In this document: piece after piece, positions 25,452 through 33,744 of the stretch
Numbering within the stretch: the stretch's first letter is position 1
How the letters are laid out: each line of letters opens with the position of its first letter
DNA from: Amycolatopsis sp. FDAARGOS 1241
Lineage (GTDB): Bacteria > Actinomycetota > Actinomycetes > Mycobacteriales > Pseudonocardiaceae
Length of the DNA: 64,000 nucleotides
Assembly: GCF_016889705.1 (NCBI RefSeq)
Contig: NZ_CP069526.1
Location: 5,952,001 to 6,016,000, forward strand
Direction of reading: 5' to 3'
Translations under genes and position numbers: made by a program
The notes under the pieces: model-generated
Told to the model about the DNA's origin: nothing
Seen by the model: only the letters and a program-made list of their open reading frames with translations
Databases searched by the model: none

Positions 25452-26411
25452 ATGTCCCGTCTCCCCCGGCGCCCGGCCGCGGCCGTCCTCGGCGTGGCCG
25501 CCGCCTTCCTGATGGCCGCCTGCGGCCAGAGCGCGGCGACGAACACCGGCAACGCAGCCGATGGTGGCGGTCGCAACCCCGACGAGCTCGTCCTCGCCGC
25601 GGTTCCGTCCGAGAACGCGCAGAGCCTCCAGCAGGCCTACCAGCCGATCATCTCGCTGCTGCAGAAGGAAACCGGCAAGAAGGTGCGCTTCCAGAGCGCC
25701 ACCGACTACGCCGCCGTGATCGAGGCGCAGCGCACCGACAAGGTCGACATCGCGCAGTACGGCCCGCTGTCGTACGTGCTCGCGAAGAACAGCGGCGTGA
25801 AGGCGAGCCCGATCGCCGCGCAGACCGTGACCAAGGGCGCCGAGCCCGGGTACAAGTCCTACGGCATCACGAAGGCCGGCTCGCCGATCAAGAGCATCGC
25901 CGACTTCAAGGGCAAGAAGATCTGCTTCGTCGACCCGAACTCGACCTCGGGCTACCTCTACCCGAAGGCCGCGCTGCTCCAGGCCGGCATCGACCCGGCG
26001 AAGGACATCACCCCGGTGATGACCGGTGGTCACGACGCGTCGGTGCTCGCCGTCAACAGCGGCCAGTGCGACGCCGGGTTCGCGGAAGACAGCATGGTCG
26101 ACAAGATCCTGATCGACAAGGGCCAGCTCAAGCCCGGCGACGTGAACACCGTCTGGAAGTCCGACGTCATCGCCGGTTCACCGGTCGCGATCAGCGACGA
26201 CCTCGCCCCCGACGTCAAGGCGAAGATCACCGACGTCTTCCAGAACAAGGCCAACGTCGACTACCTCAACGCCAACGGCTTCTGCGCCACCACGTGCAAG
26301 GCGGCCGACGACGCCGGTGACTGGGGCTACGTGAAGGTCGACGACACCTTCTACGCGGGTGTTCGCAAGGTGTGCGCGACCACCAAGGACAAGCAGTGCA
26401 CGGCGTCGTGA
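25452..26411 (+). CDS. phnD: Phosphonate ABC transporter, substrate-binding lipoprotein
   Basis: The 319-residue protein has a lipoprotein signal ending in LMAAC (Cys ~22). The body follows the PhnD pattern: ELVLAAVPSENAQSLQQAYQPI, GKKVRFQSATDYAAVIEAQRTDKVDIAQYGPLSYV, DFKGKKICFVDPNSTSGYLYP and the GGHDASVLAVNSGQCDAGF segment. The last two contain the Ser/Thr residues that hold the phosphonate group. It delivers phosphonates to PhnE/PhnC at the membrane. The stop overlaps the phnC GTG. A strong GGAAGGAGAG site precedes ATG 25452. Confidence 0.93.
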   Translation: MSRLPRRPAAAVLGVAAAFLMAACGQSAATNTGNAADGGGRNPDELVLAAVPSENAQSLQQAYQPIISLLQKETGKKVRFQSATDYAAVIEAQRTDKVDIAQYGPLSYVLAKNSGVKASPIAAQTVTKGAEPGYKSYGITKAGSPIKSIADFKGKKICFVDPNSTSGYLYPKAALLQAGIDPAKDITPVMTGGHDASVLAVNSGQCDAGFAEDSMVDKILIDKGQLKPGDVNTVWKSDVIAGSPVAISDDLAPDVKAKITDVFQNKANVDYLNANGFCATTCKAADDAGDWGYVKVDDTFYAGVRKVCATTKDKQCTAS

Positions 26412-27208
26412 CCGAGCACCCCGCCGGCCATCCCGCGATCGTCTTCGACGGCGTCAGCAAGCACTTCGGGCCGCAGGTCCGCGCGCTCGACGAGGTGTCG
26501 CTGACCGTGCACGCCGGTGAGGTCGTGGTGTTGCTGGGCCTGTCGGGTTCGGGCAAGTCCACGCTGTTGCGCCACGTCGACGGCCTGCAGCGGCCGACCG
26601 CCGGCTCGGTCACGGTGCTCGGCACCGACGCCGGCCGGGTCCGCGGCGGCGAACTGCGGCGCCTGCGCCGCCGGATCGGGTTCGTGTTCCAGCAGTTCCA
26701 CCTGATCGGCAGCCTCACGGTGTTGGAGAACGTGTGCGCCGGCGCGCTCGGGCGGCTGCGCGGGCCCCGGCTGGGCTTGTTCACCTACCCGAAGTCCGTG
26801 CGGCTGGAAGCGCTCGGGCACCTCGACCGCGTCGGGCTGCTCGACCGGGCGTTCCAGCGGGCCGACACGCTCTCGGGGGGCCAGCAGCAGCGCGTCGCCG
26901 TGGCGCGGGCGCTGATGCAGCGGCCGGAGATCCTCCTCGCCGACGAGCCGGTGGCCTCGCTCGACCCCGAGTCGGCCGCGCAGGTCATGCGGCTGATCCG
27001 GGAGATCGGCGTGGAGCAGAAGCTCACCGTGTTGTGCAGCCTGCACCAGGTCGACCTCGCGCTGAGCTGGGGCGACCGCGTGATCGGCCTGCGGGGTGGC
27101 CAGGCGGTGCTCGACACGCCCGCGGCCGGGCTGGACCGCGACGCGGTGATGGGCCTCTACGCGAGGGTGGGTGCGGCCGCGCTGCCGGTGCCCGCGTCCG
27201 TCGGATGA
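26408..27208 (+). CDS. phnC: Phosphonate ABC transporter ATPase
   Basis: The start is GTG 26408, forming a GTGA overlap with phnD, and gives 266 residues; an upstream ATG would intrude on phnD. Visible motifs are Walker A GLSGSGKST, Q-loop FVFQQFHLIGSLTVLENV, signature LSGGQQQRVAVARAL, Walker B ILLADEPVASLD and the H-loop SLHQVD. The insertion GALGRLRGPRLGLFTYPKSVR is typical of PhnC. It powers phosphonate import from the cytoplasmic side. The ATGA junction with phnE indicates coupled translation. Confidence 0.95.
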   Translation: MTEHPAGHPAIVFDGVSKHFGPQVRALDEVSLTVHAGEVVVLLGLSGSGKSTLLRHVDGLQRPTAGSVTVLGTDAGRVRGGELRRLRRRIGFVFQQFHLIGSLTVLENVCAGALGRLRGPRLGLFTYPKSVRLEALGHLDRVGLLDRAFQRADTLSGGQQQRVAVARALMQRPEILLADEPVASLDPESAAQVMRLIREIGVEQKLTVLCSLHQVDLALSWGDRVIGLRGGQAVLDTPAAGLDRDAVMGLYARVGAAALPVPASVG

Positions 27209-28851
27209 CGGCCGCGCCGCCGCTGTCCGCCGCTGCCGCGCCCCAGCGGACCCTCGCCCGGCCGCGCCCCGGCGGCACGGCGGTGTGGCTCGTCCTCGCC
27301 GCGATCGTCGCCGTCGGCGTCTGGGCCGTCACCGACCTGAAGATCAACATCGCGACGTTCGTCGACAGCGCCCGCAACGCCGCCGACTTCGCGGGCCGCA
27401 TGTTCCCGCTCGACTTCCCGCCCGTGGGCGAACTGCTCGAGCTGTGCGGGAAAACCCTCGCGATCGTGGTGTCGGCGACGCTGCTGTCGGTGCTCATCAG
27501 CGTGCCGCTCGCGATCCTCGCGGCGGCCAACACCACCCCGCACCGCAGCGTGCGCGTCGGGGCCCGCACCCTCGTGGTGCTGGCCCGCGCGGTGCCCGAC
27601 GTGGTGCTGGCCATCGTGTTCTTCCGCATCTTCGGCCTCGGCGCCATGACGGGGGTGCTGGCCATGGGCCTGCACTCCGTCGGCATGGTGGCGAAGCTCT
27701 ACGCCGACGCGGTGGAACAGGTCGACGAGGGCGCCCGCTCGGCTGTGCGGGCGGGTGGCGCGGGCACCTTCCAGGAGCTCGTGACCGGCGTGCTTCCCCA
27801 GGTGCTGCCCGCGTTCGTGGCCACGGCGCTGCACCGGCTCGACATCAACCTGCGGATCTCGGTGGTGCTCGGGTTCGTCGGCGTCGACGGGCTCGGCTAC
27901 GCGATCGCCACGGCGTTCCAGTCGCTGGACTACCCGCGGGGCATGGCGCTCGCGCTGGTGGTGCTGATCCTGTGCGTGGCCGTGGAGCTGCTGTCCGGGG
28001 CGATCAGGCGGGCGCTGCTGCGTGCGCACGACGACCGCAAGGCGGTGCACATCCCGGTGCAGCGCGGCAACCAGGTCAGTCCCGGGTGGACGGTGCACCG
28101 GGTCCGCCGGGCGGCCTACGCGCTGGTCACCGTGCTCGTGATCGCGGCCAGTGTGTGGGGCGCGGACCTGTCGCCGGTGCAGTTCTTCGGCGCGCTGGGC
28201 GACCTCGGGCACACGGCCGGGCTGTTCTGGCCGCCCGACACCGGTGGGATCTTCGGGCAGCTGCTCGACGACCTGTGGATGACCGTGCAGATCGCACTCG
28301 GTGCCACCGTGCTCGGCGCGGTGCTCGCGGTGCCGATCGGGGCGCTGGCCGCGCGCAACGTCGCGCCGGTCCCGTGGGTGGCGCGCACGTTCCGGCTGCT
28401 CGTGGTGCTCATCCGCGGGATCCCGGAGCTCGTGCTGGCGATCGTGTTCGTGGTGATCACCGGGCTCGGCGCGGTGGCGGGCACGCTCGCGCTGGCCGTG
28501 GGCGCGATCGGGCTGCTCGGCAAGCTCGTGGCCGACTCGCTGGAAGAGGTGGACCCGGGCGTGGAACAGGCGATCCGCGCGACGGGCGCCGGCCCGTGGC
28601 AGGTGTTCTTCACCGGCACGCTGCCGCAGGCCGCTCCCGCGTTCGTCGCCCACGTGCTCTACCAGCTCGACGTGAACATCCGCTCGGCGACGCTGCTGGG
28701 CATCGTCGGGGCCGGCGGTATCGGGTTCGACCTGCTCAGCACGTCGCGGATCCTCGACTTCGGCATGGTCACGACCATCCTGCTGCTGGTGTTCGCCACC
28801 GTGCTGTTCGTGGAGCTGCTCGCCGGCTGGCTGCGGCACGTCGTGCGCTAG
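27205..28851 (+). CDS. phnE: Phosphonate ABC transporter permease, two PhnE domains fused
   Basis: The protein has 548 residues, twice the length of one PhnE. Half 1 (~res 20-275) has helices around LVLAAIVAVGVWAVTDL, DVVLAIVFFRIFGLGAMTGVLAMGLHSVGM and the EAA loop EQVDEGARSAVRAGGAGTF. Half 2 (~res 295-545) repeats this with ELVLAIVFVVITGLGAVAGTLAL and EEVDPGVEQAIRATGAG. A hydrophilic linker (RAHDDRKAVHIPVQRGNQVSP) joins them. PhnE works as a homodimer or as PhnE1/PhnE2, so this fusion supplies both halves of the channel. ATG 27205 overlaps the phnC stop. Confidence 0.94.
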   Translation: MTAAPPLSAAAAPQRTLARPRPGGTAVWLVLAAIVAVGVWAVTDLKINIATFVDSARNAADFAGRMFPLDFPPVGELLELCGKTLAIVVSATLLSVLISVPLAILAAANTTPHRSVRVGARTLVVLARAVPDVVLAIVFFRIFGLGAMTGVLAMGLHSVGMVAKLYADAVEQVDEGARSAVRAGGAGTFQELVTGVLPQVLPAFVATALHRLDINLRISVVLGFVGVDGLGYAIATAFQSLDYPRGMALALVVLILCVAVELLSGAIRRALLRAHDDRKAVHIPVQRGNQVSPGWTVHRVRRAAYALVTVLVIAASVWGADLSPVQFFGALGDLGHTAGLFWPPDTGGIFGQLLDDLWMTVQIALGATVLGAVLAVPIGALAARNVAPVPWVARTFRLLVVLIRGIPELVLAIVFVVITGLGAVAGTLALAVGAIGLLGKLVADSLEEVDPGVEQAIRATGAGPWQVFFTGTLPQAAPAFVAHVLYQLDVNIRSATLLGIVGAGGIGFDLLSTSRILDFGMVTTILLLVFATVLFVELLAGWLRHVVR

Positions 28852-28955
28852 TCACCAATCCGACCACAAGCCGGCCGCCGCCCCGGACGAGACGAACCAT
28901 TGCTACGCAGGGAGGGTGGCCGTGACTGTGGTCGGATCAGTGATGAACGGCACAG

Positions 28956-29028
28956 TATCCGGAACAACTGTCGCTGATGTTCATCTTCGGGCGCTTTCGC
29001 GTTGGCCACGGCGCAGTTGTCCGGACAA
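28956..29028. promoter_or_regulatory. Candidate operators for the phn GntR regulator
   Basis: TTGTCCGGACAA (29017-29028) is a perfect 12-bp palindrome 23 bases before the GntR start. ATCCGGAACAACT (from 28957) is an inverted relative of CAGTTGTCCGGA, 60 bases upstream. Both lie in the only sizeable gap between phnE and phnG, so they probably control the C-P lyase operon. Confidence 0.55.
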
Positions 29029-29051
29029 GCCGGGCGAGCACCGTGGAGGAC

Positions 29052-29801
29052 ATGACCTCGACGAGGTACCTCGACATCGCCGACCAGCTGGCCACCGAGC
29101 TGGCGGCTTGCGAACCGGGAACGCGGGTGGCGAGCGAGCCGGAGCTCGCCACCCGTTTCGGCGTGGGCCGGGCGGCCGCCCGCTCCGCCCTGCAGGAGCT
29201 GGAGCGGCGGCTGCTCGTGCGCCGCGTGCAGGGCGCCGGAACCTTCGTGAACCGGCGCATCGACTACGTGATCTCGCGGATGCGGCCGCCTTCGTGGCAC
29301 GCCACCGTGACCGCGGCGGGCGCCACGCCCCGGTCGCAGATCAAGGGGGTCGAGCGGGTCCCGCTGCCCGAGGCGGCGGCCGGACGGCTGGAGCGCCCTG
29401 CGGGCACGCTCGTGCACCGGGTGATCCGGCACTTCTTCATCGACGACCTGCTCGCGTCGTGGACCGAGGAGCTGATCCCGGTCGACGTCGCGCCGGACCT
29501 CGACATCGCGCTGCACAGCGTGGAGTCGGTGGACCTGGTGCTGCGGCAACTGGGTGGCGCGCTGCCGGTGCGCGCGTGGTGCCGGGCGAGCGTGGACATC
29601 CCCCCGGCCGAGGTGCTCCGCGGCCTGCGGATCGAGGCCAGCGTGCCGGTGTGGCGTATCGACAGCGTCAACCGGGACGCCGAAACCGGCCGGGTGCTCA
29701 TGACCAGCAGCGCGTGGACGCGGGCCGACGCCGTGCGCGTGGTGGTGGAGCTGGAGGACCCGGCATTTCCCGTGAAGCGTGAAGGAGAACAGGGTGACTG
29801 A
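29052..29801 (+). CDS. GntR-family regulator of the C-P lyase operon (PhnF-like)
   Basis: ATG 29052 follows GGAGGAC and gives 249 residues; an earlier in-frame start at 28977 would cover the palindromic operator. Residues ~5-70 are the winged helix (TRFGVGRAAARSALQELERR, VQGAGTFVNRR). The rest is a UTRA domain (GTLVHRVIRHFF, SWTEELIPVDV, VWRIDSVNRDAETGRVLM). PhnF-type regulators repress phosphonate genes. It is the first gene of the catabolic operon and overlaps phnG by 8 bases, so it is transcribed with the genes it probably controls. Confidence 0.85.
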   Translation: MTSTRYLDIADQLATELAACEPGTRVASEPELATRFGVGRAAARSALQELERRLLVRRVQGAGTFVNRRIDYVISRMRPPSWHATVTAAGATPRSQIKGVERVPLPEAAAGRLERPAGTLVHRVIRHFFIDDLLASWTEELIPVDVAPDLDIALHSVESVDLVLRQLGGALPVRAWCRASVDIPPAEVLRGLRIEASVPVWRIDSVNRDAETGRVLMTSSAWTRADAVRVVVELEDPAFPVKREGEQGD

Positions 29802-30228
29802 CCCCTTGGGCCGGGAGGAGCGCTGCGGCCTGCTGGCCGAAGCCGGACCCGGTGAACTGCGGGCGCTCGCCGACGCCTGCCTCGCCGACGGCGCCGAAGT
29901 GCGGGTGCTGCTCGCACCGGAGGTCGGCTGCGTGCAGACGCAAGTGCGCGAGCCCGTGGCGGGCGAGCGGTTCATGCTCGGCGACGTGCTCGCGTGCCGC
30001 GCCGAGGTGGAGCTCGCCGGCCACCGCGGCTGGGCGATGCGGCTCGGTGACGACCGCGCGGCGGTGCTCGCCGCGGCGGTGCTCGACGCCGAGGTGCAGG
30101 CCGGCCGTCCGCACGCGTCCGAAGTGGACGAGCTGTGCCGGGAGGTCGCACGCCGCCTCGTCGAGCGTGAGGAGCACGAATGGGCCCAACTGGCCCCGAC
30201 CATCGTCGAGTTCGAGGAGCTGACGTGA
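29794..30228 (+). CDS. phnG: C-P lyase subunit PhnG
   Basis: The 144-residue protein starts at GTG 29794 behind AAGGAG inside the GntR 3' end. It matches PhnG: an N-terminal helix (EERCGLLAEAGPGELRALAD), VQTQVREPVAGERFMLGDVLACRAEVEL (the Gly/Glu-rich conserved core) and a C-terminal helix pair with AAVLAAAVLDAEVQ. With PhnH, PhnI and PhnJ it forms the core complex; PhnG, PhnI and ATP make ribose-1-phosphonate triphosphate. The stop overlaps phnH (GTGA). Confidence 0.92.
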   Translation: MTDPLGREERCGLLAEAGPGELRALADACLADGAEVRVLLAPEVGCVQTQVREPVAGERFMLGDVLACRAEVELAGHRGWAMRLGDDRAAVLAAAVLDAEVQAGRPHASEVDELCREVARRLVEREEHEWAQLAPTIVEFEELT

Positions 30229-30812
30229 CCACCGCAACCGGAACCACCGCGAGCGCGGTGCTGCGCCCGGCCGAGTCCCAGCAGGTGTTCCGCACGGTGC
30301 TGGAAGCGCTTTCCCGACCGGGCACCGTGCAGCAGCTGCCCGCGGATCTGGCGCAGGGCAACTACTCCGCAGTGCTGCCGGTGCTCGCGCTCGCCGACCT
30401 CGGCACCGGCGTGTGCGTGCTGGAAGAAGGCACGCGGTGGGCCGACGCCGTCGCGCTGGCCACGTCCGCGCCGATCCGGCCGCTGGAGCTGGCCCGTCTG
30501 GTCGCCGCCGTGCGGCCGGTGACGGCCGGCGAGATCACGAAGCTGTGCCGCGGCAGCGCCCCGGCGCCGGAGGACGCCGCGCTGGCCGCGCTCGCCGTGT
30601 CCGATGTGGACGGCGGAGATCGGCGCTGGCGGCTCTCCGGCCCCGGCGTGCCGGGCGAGCTCACGCTGGCACCGCGGGGCCTGCCCGCCGGCTTCGCCGC
30701 CGCCCGCGCCGAGGCGGTGGCCGGTTACCCCGCCGGAGTCGACCTCCTGCTCGTCACCGAGGACGGCCGCGTGACCGGCCTGCCGCGCACCACGATCATC
30801 GAGGAGGACTGA
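30225..30812 (+). CDS. phnH: C-P lyase subunit PhnH
   Basis: The 195-residue protein reads RPAESQQVFRTVLEALSRPG near the start, the PhnH signature, then LALADLGTGVCVLEEG and FAAARAEAVAGYPAGVDLLLV close to the end. PhnH is a PLP-fold-like structural subunit of the C-P lyase core complex without known catalytic residues. The length is normal (~190). The GTG start overlaps the phnG stop, and the stop overlaps phnI by one base, so the subunits are made in a coupled series. Confidence 0.92.
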   Translation: MTTATGTTASAVLRPAESQQVFRTVLEALSRPGTVQQLPADLAQGNYSAVLPVLALADLGTGVCVLEEGTRWADAVALATSAPIRPLELARLVAAVRPVTAGEITKLCRGSAPAPEDAALAALAVSDVDGGDRRWRLSGPGVPGELTLAPRGLPAGFAAARAEAVAGYPAGVDLLLVTEDGRVTGLPRTTIIEED

Positions 30813-31927
30813 TGGGGTACTCGGGAGCCCGGGGCGGGCTCGAAGCCATCCTCGCGGCCGAAGACCTCGTGCGCCGCGCCCGCGACCACGCGCCGGTGCC
30901 GTGGGCGGACACCGGGCAGATCGTCGCGCGGTTCCGGCTCGCGGTCGACCGCGTGATGGGCGAGGCCGGCCTGTTCGACGAGGAGACGGCGGCAGCCGCG
31001 TTCCGCCAGGCCGAAGGCGACCCGCTGGAGGCTTCGCACCTGCTGCGCGCCTACCGCTCGACGCTGCCCCGCCTGGCCGTCGGCGAACCGGTGGACCCGG
31101 ACGAGCTGCTGATCCTGCGCCGGATCGTGCCGGCGTTCCGCGAGCCCGACGGGCCGCAGCTGCTGGGCCGCACCACCGACTACACGGGGCGGTTGCTGGA
31201 GAAGCCCGCCGGCGCGCCCGAGGCCGTCGAGCGCGTGCCCGGCACGCCGAAGCCGCGCACCGACGAGCAGCGCCGGCCGCGCCGGTTCCTCGACCTGCTG
31301 CGCGAGCTCGACCTGGCCGTGGACCACCGCGGTGAGCACGCAGACGCCGAGCCGTTCGACGTCACGCGCCGGCCCGCGCGGCCACCGGCCCCGCGGTCGG
31401 CGGCGCTCGCCGCGATGGCCCGCGCGGAGACGGGTGCGCTCGTCGCGCTGTGGTACCGCTCGATCCTCGGGCCCGACGGCGACATCCACGAGGTCACGCT
31501 GGGCGAGGTGCGCCACGGCCGGCTGCCGCTGCGCGTGAAGCACCCGCACACCGGGAATCCGGTGACCCTCGGCCGGTTCCGCGTGACGGAAGCCGAGGCG
31601 ATCGAGGATCTCGACGGCGCCGAAGAGGACCGCAGCCGCTTCGACGTGGGTTACGGGCTGTGCTTCGGCCACAACGAGCGCAAGGCGATCGCGATGGCCA
31701 ACCTCGACATCGCCAACCGCCGCTTCGGTCGGTCCGGCCCGTTGGAGCAGCTGCTGCTGCTCACGACCGACGGCCTCGACTCCGGCGGGTTCCTGGAGCA
31801 CCTCAAGCTCCCGCACTACGTCACGTTCCGCTCGATGGTGGAACGCAAGCAGGCCCTGCAGGCCGCCGCTGCCACCGGTGAGGGACCGGCGCCCCGGCCG
31901 ACGGAGCCGTTCGGAGGGGAATGCTGA
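30812..31927 (+). CDS. phnI: C-P lyase subunit PhnI (nucleosidase-type)
   Basis: The 371-residue protein starts MGYSGARGGLEAI, the near-invariant PhnI N-terminus, at ATG 30812 in a TGATG junction. Further family blocks are LLRAYRSTLPRLA, IVPAFREPDGPQLLGRTTDYT, VGYGLCFGHNERKAIAMANLDI and DSGGFLEHLKLPHYVTFRSMVERK. PhnI removes adenine from ATP in concert with PhnG and PhnL, exchanging it for the phosphonate. It is full length. The next gene begins at its last base. Confidence 0.94.
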   Translation: MGYSGARGGLEAILAAEDLVRRARDHAPVPWADTGQIVARFRLAVDRVMGEAGLFDEETAAAAFRQAEGDPLEASHLLRAYRSTLPRLAVGEPVDPDELLILRRIVPAFREPDGPQLLGRTTDYTGRLLEKPAGAPEAVERVPGTPKPRTDEQRRPRRFLDLLRELDLAVDHRGEHADAEPFDVTRRPARPPAPRSAALAAMARAETGALVALWYRSILGPDGDIHEVTLGEVRHGRLPLRVKHPHTGNPVTLGRFRVTEAEAIEDLDGAEEDRSRFDVGYGLCFGHNERKAIAMANLDIANRRFGRSGPLEQLLLLTTDGLDSGGFLEHLKLPHYVTFRSMVERKQALQAAAATGEGPAPRPTEPFGGEC

Positions 31928-33744
31928 TGCGCACGACCGAAGACCTGCTCACGGACCTCGAAGCGCTCGCCGAACCGGCCGGGATCCTCGACGAGGGCGG
32001 CAAGCGTGAGGTCCGCCGCGCCACGCTCACCGCCGTGTGCGTGCCCGGCTACCAAGTGCCGTTCGGCTCGCGCGAGATGCCGGTGGCCCGCGGCTGGGGT
32101 TCGGGCGGCCTGCAGGTGACGCTCGCCGTGATCGGCGCGCAGGACACCGTGAAGGTCATCGATCAGGGCGACGACGCCGGCGTGAACGCCACCAACCTGC
32201 GCCGCATGATCGCCGCCACCACGGGGGCCGCGGAGACGGCCGACACCCGCGAAGCGACGATCGTCCAAACGCGACACCGAGTGCCCGAGGAAGCCTTGTC
32301 GGCCGGCGACGTGCTCGTGTACCAGGTGCCGGTGCCGGAACCGCTGCGCGGCGTGGAGAAATCCGTGGTCGCGTGCGCGCGGATGCACGCCGAGGGCGAC
32401 TACTCGGCGATGTGGGTGAGCCTGTACGAGGACATCGTCCGCAACGGCATGATCACCCGCACGACCGGCTACCCCGTGCTGGTCGGCGGCCGCTACGTGA
32501 TGGCCACGACGCCGATCCCGCGCTGGGACGTGCCGCGGCTGCACCAGTCGCCGCACCTGAACCTCTTCGGCGCCGGCCGCGAGAAGCGCATCTACGCCGT
32601 GCCGCCGAACACCGACGTGGCGCCGCTGACGTTCGACGACGTCCCGTTCGAAGTCGAGCACACGCCGGGCGCGGTGTGCAAGCTGTGCGGCCGCGACGAC
32701 ACGTTCCTCGTGGCGGCGGGCACCAGCGGCGGGTATGCCTGCAGCGACACGGAGTGGTGCGCCCGCGTGCGCGCCGGCGACGCCGACGAGGCGGCCCACC
32801 ACCACCGCGCGCCGCTGCACCTGCTGCCCGACCCGCGCCGCCGCGCCCGGGCCACCGTCTCCGCCGAGGCGCGCGAGCTGCCGCGCCGCGAGATCCCCGC
32901 GGACGCGCCGGAGTGGGCGCTGCGGGTCGACGGCATCGGCAAGGTGCACGGGGCCGGCGGCGCGGACGCCGTGCCGGGTACCGGCCCGGAGCACGGCACC
33001 GCGGTCAGCCCGGCGACGGGCGCGATCGTCGCCGCGTGGGACGTCTCCTTCGACGTCGCGCCCGGTGAGGCTCTCGGCGTGATCGGCGAGTCGGGCTCCG
33101 GCAAGTCGACCGTGCTCGCGTGTGTCATCGGCGAGGAGCGCGCGACCGCGGGTGAGGTCCGTGTGGCCACTGTGGACGGTGGTCGCACCGACCTGCTGAC
33201 GCTCACCGACCCGCAGCGCCGGGCTCTGCGGGTCGACGCGATGGCCGTGGTGCACCAGAACCCGGCCGACGGGCTCGACCTGCGCGTGTCCGCGGGCGGC
33301 AACATCGCCGAGCGGCTCACCGCCGCGGGCTGGCGAAATTACCACGACATCCGCCGCCGTGCGGCCGAACTCCTCGACCGCGTCGAGGTTCCGCTGCCGC
33401 GGATGGACGATCCCGTCGGGACGTTCTCCGGCGGCATGCGCCAGCGCGTGCAGATCGCCAAGGCGCTGGCCACCGAACCGCCGGTGGTGCTGCTCGACGA
33501 GCCCACCACGGGACTCGACGCGTCGGTCGCCGCCGGGGTGCTCGACCTGCTGCGCGGCCTGCTGTCCGAACGCGACATCGCGGCCGTGGTGGTGAGCCAC
33601 GACTTCTCCGTGATCGACGCGCTCACCGACCGCACGATCGTGATGCAGCTCGGCCGCGTGGTCGAGCGCGGCCTCACCGACCAGCTCTTCCACGACCCCC
33701 ACCACCCCTACACCCAGCGGCTCGTCGCCGCGGCCCGGAGGTGA
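31927..33744 (+). CDS. phnJ-phnK: PhnJ-PhnK fusion: radical SAM C-P lyase joined to its ABC ATPase
   Basis: One 605-residue frame covers both proteins. Residues ~1-290 are PhnJ: VPGYQVPFGSREMPVARGWG at the start, and the four cluster/catalytic cysteines C251, C254, C272 and C278 (C-x2-C-x17-C-x5-C), the arrangement of the C-P bond-breaking subunit. A ~40-residue Ala/Arg/Pro linker follows. Residues ~330-605 are PhnK: Walker A GESGSGKST (~387), [28 protein letters not shown] and VVSHDFSVI. ATG 31927 is chosen (GGAGGGGA at proper distance; ATG 31921 is too near it). PhnJ and PhnK are normally separate proteins that dock on each other, so the fusion fixes 1:1 stoichiometry. Confidence 0.94.
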   Translation: MRTTEDLLTDLEALAEPAGILDEGGKREVRRATLTAVCVPGYQVPFGSREMPVARGWGSGGLQVTLAVIGAQDTVKVIDQGDDAGVNATNLRRMIAATTGAAETADTREATIVQTRHRVPEEALSAGDVLVYQVPVPEPLRGVEKSVVACARMHAEGDYSAMWVSLYEDIVRNGMITRTTGYPVLVGGRYVMATTPIPRWDVPRLHQSPHLNLFGAGREKRIYAVPPNTDVAPLTFDDVPFEVEHTPGAVCKLCGRDDTFLVAAGTSGGYACSDTEWCARVRAGDADEAAHHHRAPLHLLPDPRRRARATVSAEARELPRREIPADAPEWALRVDGIGKVHGAGGADAVPGTGPEHGTAVSPATGAIVAAWDVSFDVAPGEALGVIGESGSGKSTVLACVIGEERATAGEVRVATVDGGRTDLLTLTDPQRRALRVDAMAVVHQNPADGLDLRVSAGGNIAERLTAAGWRNYHDIRRRAAELLDRVEVPLPRMDDPVGTFSGGMRQRVQIAKALATEPPVVLLDEPTTGLDASVAAGVLDLLRGLLSERDIAAVVVSHDFSVIDALTDRTIVMQLGRVVERGLTDQLFHDPHHPYTQRLVAAARR

